In this document: positions 45,801 through 58,618 of the stretch, piece after piece
Layout of the letters: the number at the start of each line of letters is the position of its first letter
How positions within the stretch are numbered: position 1 is the first letter of the stretch
Origin: Mya arenaria
Taxonomy: Eukaryota > Mollusca > Bivalvia > Myida > Myidae
Length of the DNA: 64,000 bases
Assembly (NCBI RefSeq): GCF_026914265.1
Contig: NC_069127.1
Location: forward strand, 22,065,045-22,129,044
Direction: 5' to 3'
Position numbers and translations under genes: made by a program
Notes under the pieces: model-generated
Told to the model about the DNA's origin: nothing
The model's input: the letters and a program-made list of their open reading frames with translations, nothing else
Databases searched by the model: none

Positions 45801-47479
45801 CTGCATGGGTAATTAAAAAGAGATGTACAAAAAATAGGGTCATTGTTGATCTTATCTTGTTTTAGCCTTGCTGTTTTCTTTTACACCCTTTAGCAATTGA
45901 GAACACAGTTTTGTATTCAGTACGTAACATTTAAGTTGTTCTCTAACAGTTTGACATCAGACCAAGATGGGAAACGGTTTTGTTTCAATTTTGTAGATGT
46001 TTTGCCAACTTAGCTAGTGGTTTAAACCAATTAACAAGTTTTCCCGGTATAGTAACCTTTATTGGGTGATAGGTGTATGTGTTAATACCAACACCTTACT
46101 ATATTCTTTATGCATTGTCTTTGTGTTGTCGTAAACGCAACACGCAAAGCATGGTGTTGCTGTTTTACACACTTTACGTTACGCTTTTCCAATGTTCTAT
46201 CGCATGTTGTGTTTTTAGAAAAGACTTCCCAGTAACAACTGAACCAACTATAACCATATTGTGCCCTTTCATAACACGACCAATCACTTATTAATGCAGA
46301 AAATGAATCGCAGACATCAACCACTGTGTAATTCCAATACACATATGTTGGTTCCCAACGTTTTTTCTTATAAAAGCTTATAACTACTCCTTATTATGAG
46401 CGATGGTACGCATGCGCTCGAACTGATTCCGGATCACACCAATGGTACAGAAATAGGCGATTCGAAGGAAAATTGAGACAAATAATTAAAGGGATTATAA
46501 TTTAACTGGAAGCAATTTGGGAATATATTTTGCTGGCGAGTTATTTGCTACCTAAGGCTTCTCAGAGTTCGTCGGAGTTTGGGCTTTCAATATCCACTTT
46601 GTTGCTGGATTGTATTGCAGCTGTAATATTCTGAAACTTGTTTAGTTTTTGAGAAGAATGCAAGTTATTTGGAGTAATTGGTTGAAAAATATGTTATCTA
46701 CGAGCTGTACAAAAACACCATGATCCGCGGGTGTTAACATTTTAATTAGTCTAAGAGTGTGTTTGTGATTTTCAAATATGGTTAATGTTTTTGTTTTTTT
46801 GTGATAAATGATCATGATTTAATTAGTTTTGGAATTGCCATAATTTGATTACTGTTTTTTGAGTGGGGTGTTGGGGGGAGAGGGTGCGTGACAATACGAT
46901 GGTTCAGATTTATGTTACTGCCACCTGCGAATTTATTTTTGCAATTTGATTTAACATGATTCATAAAAACGGGATAACAATTTTCTTTACAGTAAAACAA
47001 ATTAATATATTTTAAAGTTAAAACAAGTACATACACGACATTGATGATGTTGATTATTAAAAACTATTCAATTCTCAACGTCAAATTATTTATTCAGTTT
47101 ATGTTCAGCTCATTTATCTTATTTCTGAAACGGTATTGCATATCCCAGATAATAAGGCCGATGATTTAAAAGGTTGAGTTGATATGCACAATATTTGAAT
47201 CCGAACGCACAAAATCATTAAAGTATCAGTTTTAATTACAAGTCCCATAACTATTTATCCCATATTGGTGAATTTAGATACACGGTTATGTCATATTTGT
47301 ACATGCGATACTTGGTTTATATCAAGTTACCTTAATAGGTTTAAGTGTACTCTCTATACTTATGGTTTCGTATAAACAAGATATTTTAAATTTTCATGTT
47401 TACATTACCAGTTTGAAAGGAACAGCTTCACTATTGTTACAAATTTGGGCAATTTCACACGGAAGTAAAATACGTAAAG
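45801..47479. other. Intergenic stretch upstream of the receptor gene
   Basis: No exon recognised. Several short open frames on both strands at 46.07-46.34 kb have no recognisable domain. It separates the minus-strand FMO remnant from the plus-strand receptor and should hold the receptor promoter, which I cannot pinpoint. Confidence 0.45.
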
Positions 47480-47876
47480 ATGGTTGCCTGGCTGGCATTT
47501 GTAGTTTGCTTTCTTTATTTATCAAAAGTAATTGGATTAGAAACTTCATGCTGTGATTCGTACCACCTGCAGAGACAAAACGGAGATTTATGGACCTGTG
47601 ATAATTGTCCACCGGGACATTTTTTCGTTGACGACTGTACATTCAACGGTGGAAGTGCAAATTGTTCTGTTTGTCCAACTGGTTATTTTATGGCATCCAG
47701 AAATGTGTTCAGGAGTTGTGCAAAGTGTACAGAAAACTGTCCTTTGAACACGATTATCAGTGTAAACTGCAAATTTACATCGGATCTTCAATGTCGTTGT
47801 AAAGATGACGATAAATACCTCGACAAGGATGCATGCGCTACAAAAACAAAATGTGGGAAGGGCTATGGCGCTAACG
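47480..47876 (+). CDS. Receptor exon 1: signal peptide and Cys-rich region
   Basis: ATG in AAAGATGG context. Residues 1-20 ([20 protein letters not shown]) form a signal peptide. The rest contains about 18 cysteines in repeats such as [24 protein letters not shown] and [12 protein letters not shown], as in TNFR cysteine-rich domains. The end AACG|GTAGTA gives phase 1; reading on adds about 14 residues and a stop, a possible secreted form. Confidence 0.8.
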
Positions 47877-49018
47877 GTAGTATGTATCCCCTCATTTGTT
47901 TGTCGAAAGGGGGAAAGTGTTAAAAAGTCTTTCTTCTTTTGCATTGCATCATAAACGACGTTCTAAAATAGTGTTTACTATTTATATTGTATCTTTGATA
48001 ATTGAAAACAAAGTTAACTGCATTGTAAAAACACAATGAATAGCTGGTAATCGCACATTACACTAACTACAATTGAACTTGTGAGCGATTATATTGGAAA
48101 AAAAATAAAACAAGAATTTTACATAAGGGTGAAACAGTTCAATCCCTGACACAATGGAAACTAAACTAAATACTAAATATAAAACTAAATTTTAAATCGC
48201 CAAAACTGCCGTATGTGTGTAATATCGATTTTAAATAGAAGTAAAGTTGATGTTATAAAATTAACGACGCATCTTCGCCATCTATTCGTCTAGTATTACG
48301 AAAATCTGTAATGTGATCCATTGCATTTTTGTGCTATAAGCAGGTTATAGTTTTCATTAACGTTCCTAACGTTGCTGTCCATTACTGAACAATGACAATA
48401 ATTCATTCTTAAAAGCTTGACAGTATATTTTCAAAAATGGGATAGCAAGTTAAATTAAGTACGTTTTACAGTCCAATAACCTTTATAGAGTATAAGATAG
48501 CATTGGATGGCATCCCATACGAGTTCTTACAATGATTAAAGTTATCAAACCTCGACAAAATATGATAACTGCTGTAAAGAAGCCGTATACAGTTCATTGA
48601 AATCAATAAATAAGTTTATGTTTATGCATATTTAATTAAAAACAAATACTAAACGGTTCATCACCGATATCCACTAGACTGAACATTAATGGTAAAGACT
48701 TAACAGAAGTATTTTCGATCTGAAATCATATGTAAATTAGCTGATTCTTGCTCTGTCATATATTGCAGGTCTGAGACAACCACTAATAATACAACATGTC
48801 CATTTGGTACTTGATAATAGTTTCAGATTATTGGCACTTTCAACAAATACGTGTATGGTAAAACACTACCGAAGATGTCGCACACACACTCACGCACAAA
48901 CACACGCGCGCGCACCCACACATACACACACACAGACACACAGGTCATAATTTAAAAATGTTAGTTATATATAAACGGAATACATGTTCATACATATATA
49001 TATATATACATATATGTG

Positions 49019-49050
<32 letters not shown>

Positions 49051-52000
49051 TGTGTGTGTGTGTTATACTTATATACTTAGTAGTAAACGGGACATATTTC
49101 AAGTAAATACTTGTTGTGTTCGCTGTTACAGATTATAAAACATATCATTCAGCAGGTAATTGATTATAATTTTAGTAATGAATGCAATTTATATGTACAT
49201 TGTTTTATTCTTGTCATGCTGATGTGATGTACGTTCGTGTTTAAGCCAAAGATGGAAATACAATATGCGTCGAATGCCCGGAAGGGACAGTCTCACCTAA
49301 CATATCCTCTGATGAGAAATGCATGCCTGGTAAGTGTTGATATATAGTGCAATGCGAGAATGAACGATGTTTTCCAATGCCTGACATGAACGATTTTTTT
49401 TTTGCGAACATTAAACAATGTCAGCAACGCCACATAAGTCAAAGAACCATGTTGCAGTTTTGAGAAACATTGTTCAATTAAATATCAAATTGTTTTGGTA
49501 ACATATTAATTTATTATGATTGATACCTCAAATAGAAAGTTATTTATGAAAACGTGATGGATTTGCATGCCTTTGATTTGAAACAAGTCCAAATACATAC
49601 AATCTGTTCAGTTTCCAAGTGTGGTCTTAGTCTTTGTGCCACCGATTTGGGTCTCTGAAGATTACCAAATTAATTCAAAATCAGCAAATCTTAACAAAGT
49701 TACACCCCAAAACGAGGACATCTGACGGATGATCCCCTAGTGTGACCATGACAAGTGACCAACGCGCCTTATAGAATCTTCATTGTGAACATATGCGCCA
49801 TCTTAAACAAGCCAAAATACAAACTCTCTGACCAGTGACCGATTTTGGCCTTGTCAATGTTTCTACATGGTTGATTTAAATCAGCGCCACAAACACAATG
49901 TTACAACAAAGCATGAGGACATCTGGCGGAGGATTCTCAGGGAATGTCATTTACAGTTAATCTACGTGACGCATACACCCATATCATAGTGAACATTTGT
50001 GCCAATAAATTTAGGGATAATCTTATGTTTTGACAATTTCCAGCCTGGACAAGCCACAAAACAAGGAACTGTTACAAATGACACACATACTCTTTATTGT
50101 GAGGATTTTGGCCAACCTATTTTAGGATAAATAACCTTATGTGGCCACAATACAGGGATATTTGACCTAAGGCAAATGTTTTTGACATTATCCATTCACC
50201 CTCTTAAATGGGAATCGATTGCTACACGCCGTCATTGAATGATGAACATGTTTTCTATATCTGTGACAGCCCGGATATTCAAACAAAAAGAGGATATCTT
50301 ACCACTATAACTATAACGTGTGTCTTGTTCGAAATACGGTGTCATCTCATTGCAAAATAAGTGCCAACTCTGCATACCAAATGTATAGTCCGGACAATGA
50401 CAAACAACTTTTAATAGTTTTAGTGTGAATGTGCATGTATGTACGAAAACGACAATATGATTGACATAACGGACAGTCCAATAAGTCGACGATCAATGTA
50501 AATATACGAACGATATTTTTAAAATCTGCTAATGAGTTGCTCTCGTTTGTAATCTTACCTTATTTGTGTTGATTAAACAACAGAGTATGACTGCGGCTTG
50601 TTATTGACATATAGAAACAAGGTGTACAAGTGGTCCAAACAAAGGGATATAAGATTTAAATTGACAATGTTATTAAGCATATCAACAATCATTGTACATA
50701 AACAAATATAAATTTGTTTGGCAATTTTGAACATATTGTGTATTCTTTAAGAAATGCTTGTAAAGATTTATTTTCGAGCTTATACTTGACAGTTCTTCGA
50801 AATGAAGTGAAATTATTGTGCTGGCCATAACACAAAAACCGTGTAAAATAGTCGCATTGAACGTGGTACACATGCTGCAAAATGCACTGAGCACGCGATT
50901 GAAGCGAAACCGATAACTATGTCTTTAGCAGCTTTTGTTTTCGTTAAAAAGACTGCTATATATGCTGAACAAAAGCTTTTATTTGTGTCGATATAAGAAA
51001 GCATGTGTTTTTGTTGAACTTGGTTTGAGTCATTATGGACAAATACGACCTATGGCATTAATATTAACAAACTGAAAAGTTTTCGATGTTTTGGAAATGT
51101 TGTGTCGTTCAGCACAATGTATTCACATCACATTGATAGAGATACTAAGTATATGAAGCTATCAAGCATTCTTTTTTATTTCCAGACACGGATGACTGTG
51201 CGCCAATGCCTTGTATGAACAACGGAAGCTGTACTGATTTGGAGGATGACTTCAAATGCACTTGTCCCGAAGGATTTGCCGGTCGAAATTGTGAATATGG
51301 TAGGCCACAATAAATTATATATTGATTTGAATTTATCGACCAAATTAGCTTTTCACTAATGTTTCGTGTATTTATTCTGTCTTGCAAATGTAAGATAAAA
51401 TATTACTTAAACTGACTGTTTAAAGCGGTTAACATAAAGCCACTGTTAACATTTGATAAATCGTGTCTGTTTTCTTGAGTTGTATAATGTGTAGTTGGGT
51501 GTATTTTGGGTTTTAATCCGTTTGAATTTCAAGGCATGTATATTATTTTTCACATTGATAAAATAGATAAGCAAAGAAGCCAAACATTATAGAAATACAC
51601 TGTTCTGATGCACAAAGTCAAACATTTGTAGCAAGAGTTATGTCAAATCTGTAAATTGGACTGCTTTTGAAAAGTAATTATCATAGTTAACCAAAGTAGG
51701 ATGAACATTGCTTTTGCAAACCACTAATACGCAGTGTACCAATTGTTTAACTAGCTTAATATGTCAATTTAATTAATGAAACAATACTTAGCCACAGGCT
51801 GTGATACTGGACCATGTCAAAATGGAGGACGATGTATACCGGATGGGATTTTACATTACTGCCGTTGTCAGGATGGGTTCAAAGGAAATAATTGCGAAGA
51901 AAAAGAAACCTTTTGTAAGTGCGCTATATGAATTAATAAAAATAAAACTGGTGACTGATGACTGGTGTGAACACTGTCCACCCTAGCCTAGATCAAGAGG

Positions 52001-54134
52001 TTTTCATGCGCCAGAACATATTAGAAAAATCGCCAGGAACATTCACTCAAATTATATAAGAATTATGGTTAAAACAATTCTGTACATAGTAAACAGAGAA
52101 ACTAATGATACACAAACTCTGATAAATACATTCCTAAACTAGCATAGGGAAAAAAGTTTATTCTGAGAAATCTAGGTCACATATTTTTTAGGATGTTAGT
52201 GTTGGTTTTCGTCATTAAAGAGGTATTGGGACTGTAACCGTTCGACGGAACATAAGCGGTTATTTTCCAGTGGTTTATATGAAGTTGGTTTTAGCAATAA
52301 ACAATGATATTCTTAACTTTTATTCATAACAAACTCAATTATTTACCATGATCTTCCCTACTGTATTGATAAGGTTTCATTGACTTAATTTAATTTGATT
52401 TTGATGTTTTAAACTTTCAGTTTAAATATGATTAAATTTAATTGTTTAAATTAAACGTTTAATTTTGCTTTAATTCATTTATATTTGTATTTCTGAAAAT
52501 TTAGTTTGTTATATTTTAAATGAATTTACTTTAATTTTATTTCAATTAATTAAGTTAATTGAAAATACTAATATTAATTTTGTTAATAAATTATATTAGC
52601 TTTAATCTTAACTTCGTATCATAGCAACGCCACTCGATCATCAAACACTTCAGTACTGAATTTTTAATATATGTACATGTAACAATAGTGTTGCTGTTAT
52701 AAAATATATTTTGTGTTTCAGACACTGCGGGCATTATCGCTAGCATCGTCTTAGGAGTTCTTTATGTTCCGACTGTTGTGATCGCTTCTGTCGCGCTAAG
52801 TAAGCCTCTGAACTTTAAATGAAAACACAATGGAAGCTGCAAGAATATGTGTAGTAGCTAACATAAAGTTGTTTAAATGCACAAGGAGCAAGGCTTCACT
52901 TTTATTGAACGAAAGCCTCGCTGGTCAAAATAGCATTATTAATAAATGTTTCGGGTTCCATGTTACTGCCTAGGATCAGTCGTACCGATTAACATTATCT
53001 AAAACCTCACAGATGTTCCAGTATCTTAAAATTTGGTATTACGTATGTGTTAAATAACAATATCACTTCGTACGTGTGTAAACAATATATTGGAAAGAAT
53101 AATTGCTTTATTGGAAATTATCCAACAAGTCATTCGTTTAGATATCATGTTTTTTTATAAAACGGTTTATTTGAATAAAATAGTTAATTTCCATTTACAC
53201 AAATTGAGGGAATGACATTTCCTCTTAATTTCATGAAAATGTCGATATGAATATATTGTAAAAATTATAGCGCCATCTAGCCATGTCTGATATCACTATT
53301 TTAAAATAGGCAAATTCCGTTTATAGTAAAGTCTTCATGCTCTGAATCTTTCTGGATATCATGATTTAATTTACATAAATTGTTTCAAATAATTCCGGTT
53401 ACTATATTTCTGCAATGTATTTCTTTAGGTGGAAGATAATAATGAAATAAGAATTGTTTCCAATTTATTTTGCAATAGATATTCATACAAAAAATAATAC
53501 TTAATTTTCGAAGTTTCAAGAACCTTTTTATAGTTTTTGTTATAATATGTACATTTATTTCCTGTTTAGAATGGTCTTTAAGAAGAAAGTGGAAGCCAAG
53601 AAATCCGAAAAATAAAAACGGTATGTGCAAAAATTTCGTGTGATCAGAACCCTAATGTGATATGATTTAGTATACATAAGTATTTCATAATGAGCCAGTT
53701 TTTCTCTAATATAATCTGTTTTTCCTTAAACGTTAGTAACGCAGTTCGAAGTCGAAGACCAGCTTTTCTTGTGCAAGCTTTCATAAGCTTAGTTTTACTA
53801 CTACAAAATATTTTCAAGACGTACACTCGGTTTATGAAAGCTATTTTGGAACATAAATGTAATTGGTGTATTGTATTTCGGATTAAAGAGTCAATGTCGA
53901 TGACTAAATGTTGTAGGATGGTTTGCGATCTATAACGATAGGGGATACCCTAAAGGAATACCGTTAGGCGTACCGCATATTGCATTAAACATCAAGAGCT
54001 TAGAACATTATGTTTTATAGACGCCGTCTACCGTTATAACCTGTAAAGGATCTTATTTTGAATTTCCTTTCTTTGATCTTGTAGTTATCGGGGACCATGA
54101 AAATAGTCAAACCCAGGATGTAACTCCATGCTAA
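47480..54134 (+). CDS. TNFR-like/EGF-like single-pass receptor
   Basis: Seven exons join without a frame break: 47,480-47,876, 49,246-49,329, 51,186-51,299, 51,792-51,914, 52,722-52,799, 53,570-53,620 and 54,085-54,134. All junctions are phase 1 with GT donors. The 298-residue product has a signal peptide, a cysteine-rich TNF-receptor-like region, two complete six-cysteine EGF-like domains, one membrane segment and a short basic cytoplasmic tail. Such a protein should sit in the plasma membrane and bind an unknown ligand; no kinase, death or TIR domain is visible. The tail could instead continue through later phase 1-1 cassettes (54,573 onward), giving alternative C-termini. The domain combination is unusual; TNFR assignment rests on CxxCPxG-type motifs. 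Confidence 0.75.
48881..49062. repeat. Facing (CA)n and (TG)n tracts in receptor intron 1
   Basis: A CA/CG-rich run (48,881-48,942) faces a TG/CG-rich run (49,013-49,062) across 70 bases that include a TATATATATATA stretch. As alternating purine-pyrimidine and inverted repeats they could form Z-DNA or a cruciform. Confidence 0.9.
49246..49329 (+). CDS. Receptor exon 2: TNFR-like module
   Basis: Acceptor GTTTAAG, donor CCTG|GTAAGT. It encodes [18 protein letters not shown] then ISSDEKCMP, a typical TNFR-type half module (CxxCPxGT.S...S....C). 84 bases, phase 1-1. Confidence 0.8.
49690..50200 (+). repeat. Diverged ~212-bp tandem units in receptor intron 2
   Basis: GAGGACATCTG(A/G)CGGA(T/G)GAT and GTGAACAT(A/T)TG(C/T)GCCA recur about 212 bases apart, with a third weaker unit near 50,150. 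The units are dispersed-repeat remnants, non-coding. Confidence 0.6.
51186..51299 (+). CDS. Receptor exon 3: EGF-like domain 1
   Basis: TTTATTTCCAG acceptor; [38 protein letters not shown]; donor TATG|GTAGGC. Six cysteines in EGF order and a leading DxDDC as in calcium-binding EGF domains. 114 bases, phase 1-1. Confidence 0.85.
51792..51914 (+). CDS. Receptor exon 4: EGF-like domain 2
   Basis: TACTTAG acceptor; [40 protein letters not shown]; donor TTTT|GTAAGT. Complete six-cysteine EGF domain; the lack of the DxD leader suggests no calcium site. 123 bases, phase 1-1. Confidence 0.85.
52722..52799 (+). CDS. Receptor exon 5: transmembrane segment
   Basis: TGTGTTTCAG acceptor; [20 protein letters not shown] then ASVAL; donor CTAA|GTAAGC. 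A 24-residue hydrophobic span directly after the EGF domain. 78 bases, phase 1-1. Confidence 0.8.
53570..53620 (+). CDS. Receptor exon 6: basic juxtamembrane tail
   Basis: CCTGTTTAG acceptor; [16 protein letters not shown]; donor AACG|GTATGT. Strong positive charge fits a stop-transfer on the cytoplasmic side. 51 bases, phase 1-1. Confidence 0.75.
54085..54134 (+). CDS. Receptor exon 7: possible terminal tail exon
   Basis: GATCTTGTAG acceptor; [16 protein letters not shown] and TAA. The last codons and the stop lie in the first unit of the adjacent 30-bp minisatellite. HENSQTQD resembles PENGPAQD of the next cassette, so an older version of this exon probably ended at a donor like GAT|GTAACT before the minisatellite grew. 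Confidence 0.55.
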
Positions 54135-54535
54135 GGACCATTTATTTCTCATACTCCATGCAAAGGAACGTTAATGTCTTAGACTCCCTGCGAAGGAACG
54201 TTTATGTCTCCTACTCCATGCAAAGGAGCGTTTATGTCTCACATTCCATGCAAAGGAGCGTTTATGTTTCATACTCAATGCAAAGGAGAGTTTATGTCTC
54301 AGACCCCATGCAAATGAACGTTTATGTCTCATACTCCATGCAAAGGAACGTTTTTGTCTCATACTCCATGCAAAGGAACATTTAGGTCTCATACTCCATG
54401 CAAAGGAACGTTTATGTCTCAGACTCCATGTAAAGGAACATTTATGTCTAATTCTCAAGGCAAAGGAACGTTTATGTCTCGTTATCCATGCAAAGGAACA
54501 TTTATGTCTCACATACACATGCTCACACTTTAACT
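54130..54535. repeat. 30-bp minisatellite, block 1, ~13 units
   Basis: Units of TCTCATACTCCATGCAAAGG then AACGTTTATG repeat with period 30. Because 30 is divisible by three, several frames stay open on both strands; none is taken as protein. It begins inside the last codons of receptor exon 7. Confidence 0.95.
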
Positions 54536-54572
54536 ACCCGTAAGGGTTCTTAATTTTTGGAGTTCCTTTCAG

Positions 54573-54632
54573 TTAGTCTTCAATCCCTCCATTCAAGACA
54601 GCCTGAAAATGGTCCGGCTCAGGATACGAACG
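54573..54632 (+). CDS. Receptor tail cassette A (60 bp, phase 1-1)
   Basis: GTTCCTTTCAG acceptor and AACG|GTTAGT donor bound exactly 60 bases: SLQSLHSRQPENGPAQDTN between split Val/Gly codons. It lies between the two minisatellite blocks. Joining exon 6 to this exon keeps the frame, so it may be used in place of exon 7. Confidence 0.55.
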
Positions 54633-54769
54633 GTTAGTACTTTTATGTTTTCAGAAATTTGCCTTACGTTATTATTTCTGAAAAAGAATGGAAATAAATG
54701 AAATTTTGAGCTTTGTGTTATCAGTTAATAACGAGATATAGCGTCTTGAAGGGAACATAGTGTTTCGCA

Positions 54770-55345
54770 CTTCGTGCCAAGGCAGATTCTTTTTTTTTCT
54801 CACTCCATGCAAAAGAACGTGTTTGTCTCACTCTCAATGTGAAGGAACGTTAATGTCTCAACGCTTACGTCTCACACTTCATGCCAAGGAAGGTTTAAAT
54901 CTCACACTCCATGCAAAGGAAGGTTTGGGTCTCAGACTCCATGCAAAAGAGCGTTTATGTCTCATAGGCCATGCCAAGGAGCGTTTACGTCTCACACACT
55001 CAATGCCAATAAACATTTAAGCCTCTCACTTCATTCAAAGGAGTGTTTATGTATCATACTCCATGCAAAGGAACGTTTAGGTCTCATACTCCATGCAAAG
55101 GAACGTTTATGTTTCATACTCCATGCAAAGGAACACTTATTTCTCATACTCCATGCAAAGGAACGTTTATGTCTCATACCCACAGCAAAGGAACGTTTAT
55201 GTTTCATACTCCATGCAAAAGAATGTTTATCTCTCATACTCAATGCAAAGGAACGTATATGTCTCATACTCAATGAAAAGTAACGTTTATGTCTCACACT
55301 CCCCTTAAAGGAACGTTTATGTCTCTCACTCTAAGCAATGAAACT
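54770..55345. repeat. 30-bp minisatellite, block 2, ~18 units
   Basis: Same unit as block 1, more diverged at the left end and most regular at 55,040-55,270. The open frames it creates on both strands are artefacts. Confidence 0.95.
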
Positions 55346-58300
55346 CTATGCTATGGAGCGTTTACGTCTCAAACTGCATATAAGGGCAAGTTCATGACTG
55401 AACCACATGAAGAAACAGGTTAGAACAATTGTAAACTAATATTTTTTTTTAATTAAAACTACTTTAACAATGCTTAGAATAAATATAATGGGCTTTGGAT
55501 ACCTTCATGGTCAGATACTTTAATATTTGTTGAGCATCATATTTTTGAAATGGGGTGGATTGCTCATGGACATTGCTCATGGACAGATAGTTCTGGATTG
55601 CAACAGTTTCACAGAAAGTGAAAACGACAGTCAGTTTATCTTGATATCTTGGATTTTTATCATACACTTTCTTCTATGGACTCATGATATGAAAGTCACT
55701 GTATGGTAACTGCTGTTTCAGTGGATAAATGGGTTCTCTGCCATGCATACAAAAGATAAAATCGTTGCTGTTTGATCAATTATCATCCATATAATTACTA
55801 ATTTTGAAGTGTTAAATTATTTCGTAACCCCCGAATTTCATTGTAAAACCAAACGTGAACAAATTGAAAAGGGTGATGATATAAGTATATTATAATGTGT
55901 CCAGCGCTTTAAATAATTATATACATACGTTTATTTTAACCAACTAATTAATGCCTCTGTTACATGACTGTTTTTTAATAATAGTTTATCAATAATGTTT
56001 ACTCATCCATGAAATCATGATCATCTTCGACAGTTGGTGTCAATCCGGAAAACGAAAAGATGCGCAATAATACAAGAGAGCCTGGACAAGCTGGCAAGTA
56101 TTACTGTTTTGTGTCTGACATTTCTGTCATTGGTGAACATAACGTACATCTTATATCAGCGTCAACTGCTGCCATCCAAAGTAGGCTTTCAAAACTATAG
56201 GTCTGAGGTATGACGCGCGATATCAGACATTCGGACAAAATAATAAATGCTAAAAAATAGATTTGAATATTTATGTTAATACTCTACACAGATTAGTCGT
56301 TATTGTTTGTGTTACACAACTTACGTGATGAGAAAATGTCACCATGTGTCACAAAATGTATTGCAACAATTGTTTGAATTGGCATTGCTTTCAGCCGGCT
56401 CTCGTACCATAGTTCTAAGTAATACATCGCATTTTGTTTCTAATGACTAGTTTCACTAGTTCGTTTTTCTTAAAGTGGTTCACACTAGAGGAGGGCCACA
56501 ACTCAGATTCATGAAGTATTATGTTATAGAAATACCTTGAACACAATTGTACAATATTTTAAGGTATATTTAAAGTAACAGTGTTGCACACGATCAAAGG
56601 GCGTAACACCACAATCATTAAAATAAGAATTATTGCCCTTGCTACACATGTCAAAACGTGTCATATGCAACATATGAATAACCTTTAAATGAGAGTTACT
56701 GACAATTCTAACGATTTACAAGACAACGAGGCTCTGACAATGTTATAAAATATTTCTGGGAAAAAAAACAACAACATACTTATGAAACACTTTGCAGCGT
56801 CATATAAATATTATTTAATTATTATTCTCAGAAATGATTTAGCTCTTTCCACATTGGTTGTACTTTTGAGCCTATTTGTTGAGCAAAATTTTTTAGGTTA
56901 CTGTTTTTCGTCCGTAGTTTCAATTTTTACCCAATGTTTGATGGACACAAAAAAGGAAAGAAATAATCTAACAATTACTCGACATCACAACCGGAAAATT
57001 GTGCATTATTCAGATTCAAATTATTACAGATATTATAAAAAACTATTGAGTCGAGTACACATACATATCTTTAAATGCAAAAATTAAAGTCATCATTGGC
57101 AGGCAGTTTGCCATATTCTTTTCTGAACTATAAGTTCAATTAATTTCTTAAACTAACTCATTAGTCAGTTACATATTTATAATCGTTTAAATGATTTTGT
57201 GAAATAGGTTTGGTTGAGAAAAGAACATTAGGCCGTAACATGGAATTCACTTAACTGTTGAACTATTGATGTTTTAAAAAAATAATGTGACAGTTGTTTA
57301 GTGGCTAAGGGGGTTTAGGTAAACACCCGTTTAAATCGAACACAAAGAATGCCCACATATTTATAAACAAAATGAGGTATAAGGTATAAGGAGTCTACCT
57401 AAATTGATCAATTGTATTATGTGAATATATTGACTTAAGTCACTATATTAGGCTGAAATATGACACAATTTCGTCGATATACTTATATTTTAATGTGCAT
57501 TGTTACAGGAAATTCACTTCAAAATTAACATGGATTGTTCATTTCTGTATTTAATCATTGACAATGTGGCTACTTAAAGTAAGGGCATTGTTTTTTCTTG
57601 AAAACTCATTACTTAAAAATAACATAATAACGTAGAAAATAAAGAAAACACTTTTTTTATTTTACAGTACAACAAAATATGTTATTAAATGATAAACACA
57701 CAATATCACATTGCATAATTATAGATTATAGATATTTTTAGAATTATGACATGCCACCAGTACAAACTGTTAATAGCATGAATGCAGCCACAAGTTTAGG
57801 TCAACTTCTCTATTTTCAGTCGTAAATTGAGAACTTCTGTTATTGTGCCAACACTTGGGTATATGTTTGACTGCGATTTATCGTGTCAGTTTGCTTATAG
57901 GGAGTTAGGGGAGGATGTTTGTATAAGGTCATAGGAACAGTTGACCTTGTTTATTTCGACTATATTTTATTAACAATACATTTTAAAAATTGTGGTCAAC
58001 CCTTTTTGGAAGGCATATGAAAATAGTGTCTGATATTATTTTATTCGACCGAACAAGCTTTAGTACAATTTCAGCAATTAAAGACATGTTTATTTGTTTG
58101 ACAAGGTCAAATTACATGATGATGACTGCTTTATTCCATTGTTGTGAATATATCAAAGCATTAACATTAAAACTTAAACAATTTTTTAAGTAAACTGCGG
58201 TGACAAAGACATAAAAGTCCGGAAAACAAATAAAACAACTTTTGCATTGACATACGAAGGAATAACAATTCGTTGTTCAAAGAACAAATTTCGTATTTTG

Positions 58301-58618
58301 TCCATAATGAAAAAATTGGCATTGTTTGTTCTAACATTTGTATTGTAACGCCAAAAAATCCTTTAACCAGGTATTCCGTGAGACATCGAAACCCACAGCT
58401 GTATTGTTGCAATTATTTCTATAATATATACGTAAAATATTATTCTGTTTAACAAATACACACCGTTAAAGATACGATCCACTAACACTTAAATTTGAGT
58501 ACGTATTTGTATGCGAACGGATTCAGACGATTGAGTGTTCTTCTGTCTTAAATCAGTTACTGCAGTTCTCGTATTTTAGATTCGACTCTTTGAAAAATAA
58601 GGAGAGCTATACTTTTCA
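55346..58618. other. Receptor intron or 3' region, mostly non-coding
   Basis: Apart from the cassette at 56,034-56,093 no convincing exon was found. A possible acceptor near 56,393 (GCTTTCAG) opens 18 codons to a stop but has no supporting similarity. Frames at 56,782-57,087 and 57,990-58,193 are unrecognised. Confidence 0.4.
56034..56093 (+). CDS. Receptor tail cassette B (60 bp, phase 1-1, GC donor)
   Basis: CATCTTCGACAG acceptor and GCTG|GCAAGT donor again bound exactly 60 bases: GVNPENEKMRNNTREPGQA between split codons. Same size and phase as cassette A, and both contain PEN followed by Pro-x-Gln near the end, which suggests exon duplication. The donor is the non-canonical GC type. Confidence 0.5.

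Noticed and set aside
47588..47944. 118-codon minus-strand frame
   Set aside because: It is the antisense shadow of receptor exon 1.
54128..55308. Six or more repeat-protein-like frames (MQRNVYVSYS, TPCKGTFMSH, RHKRSFAW) on both strands
   Set aside because: The 30-bp minisatellite is divisible by three, so all frames remain open; no start context, splice sites or domain supports a protein.
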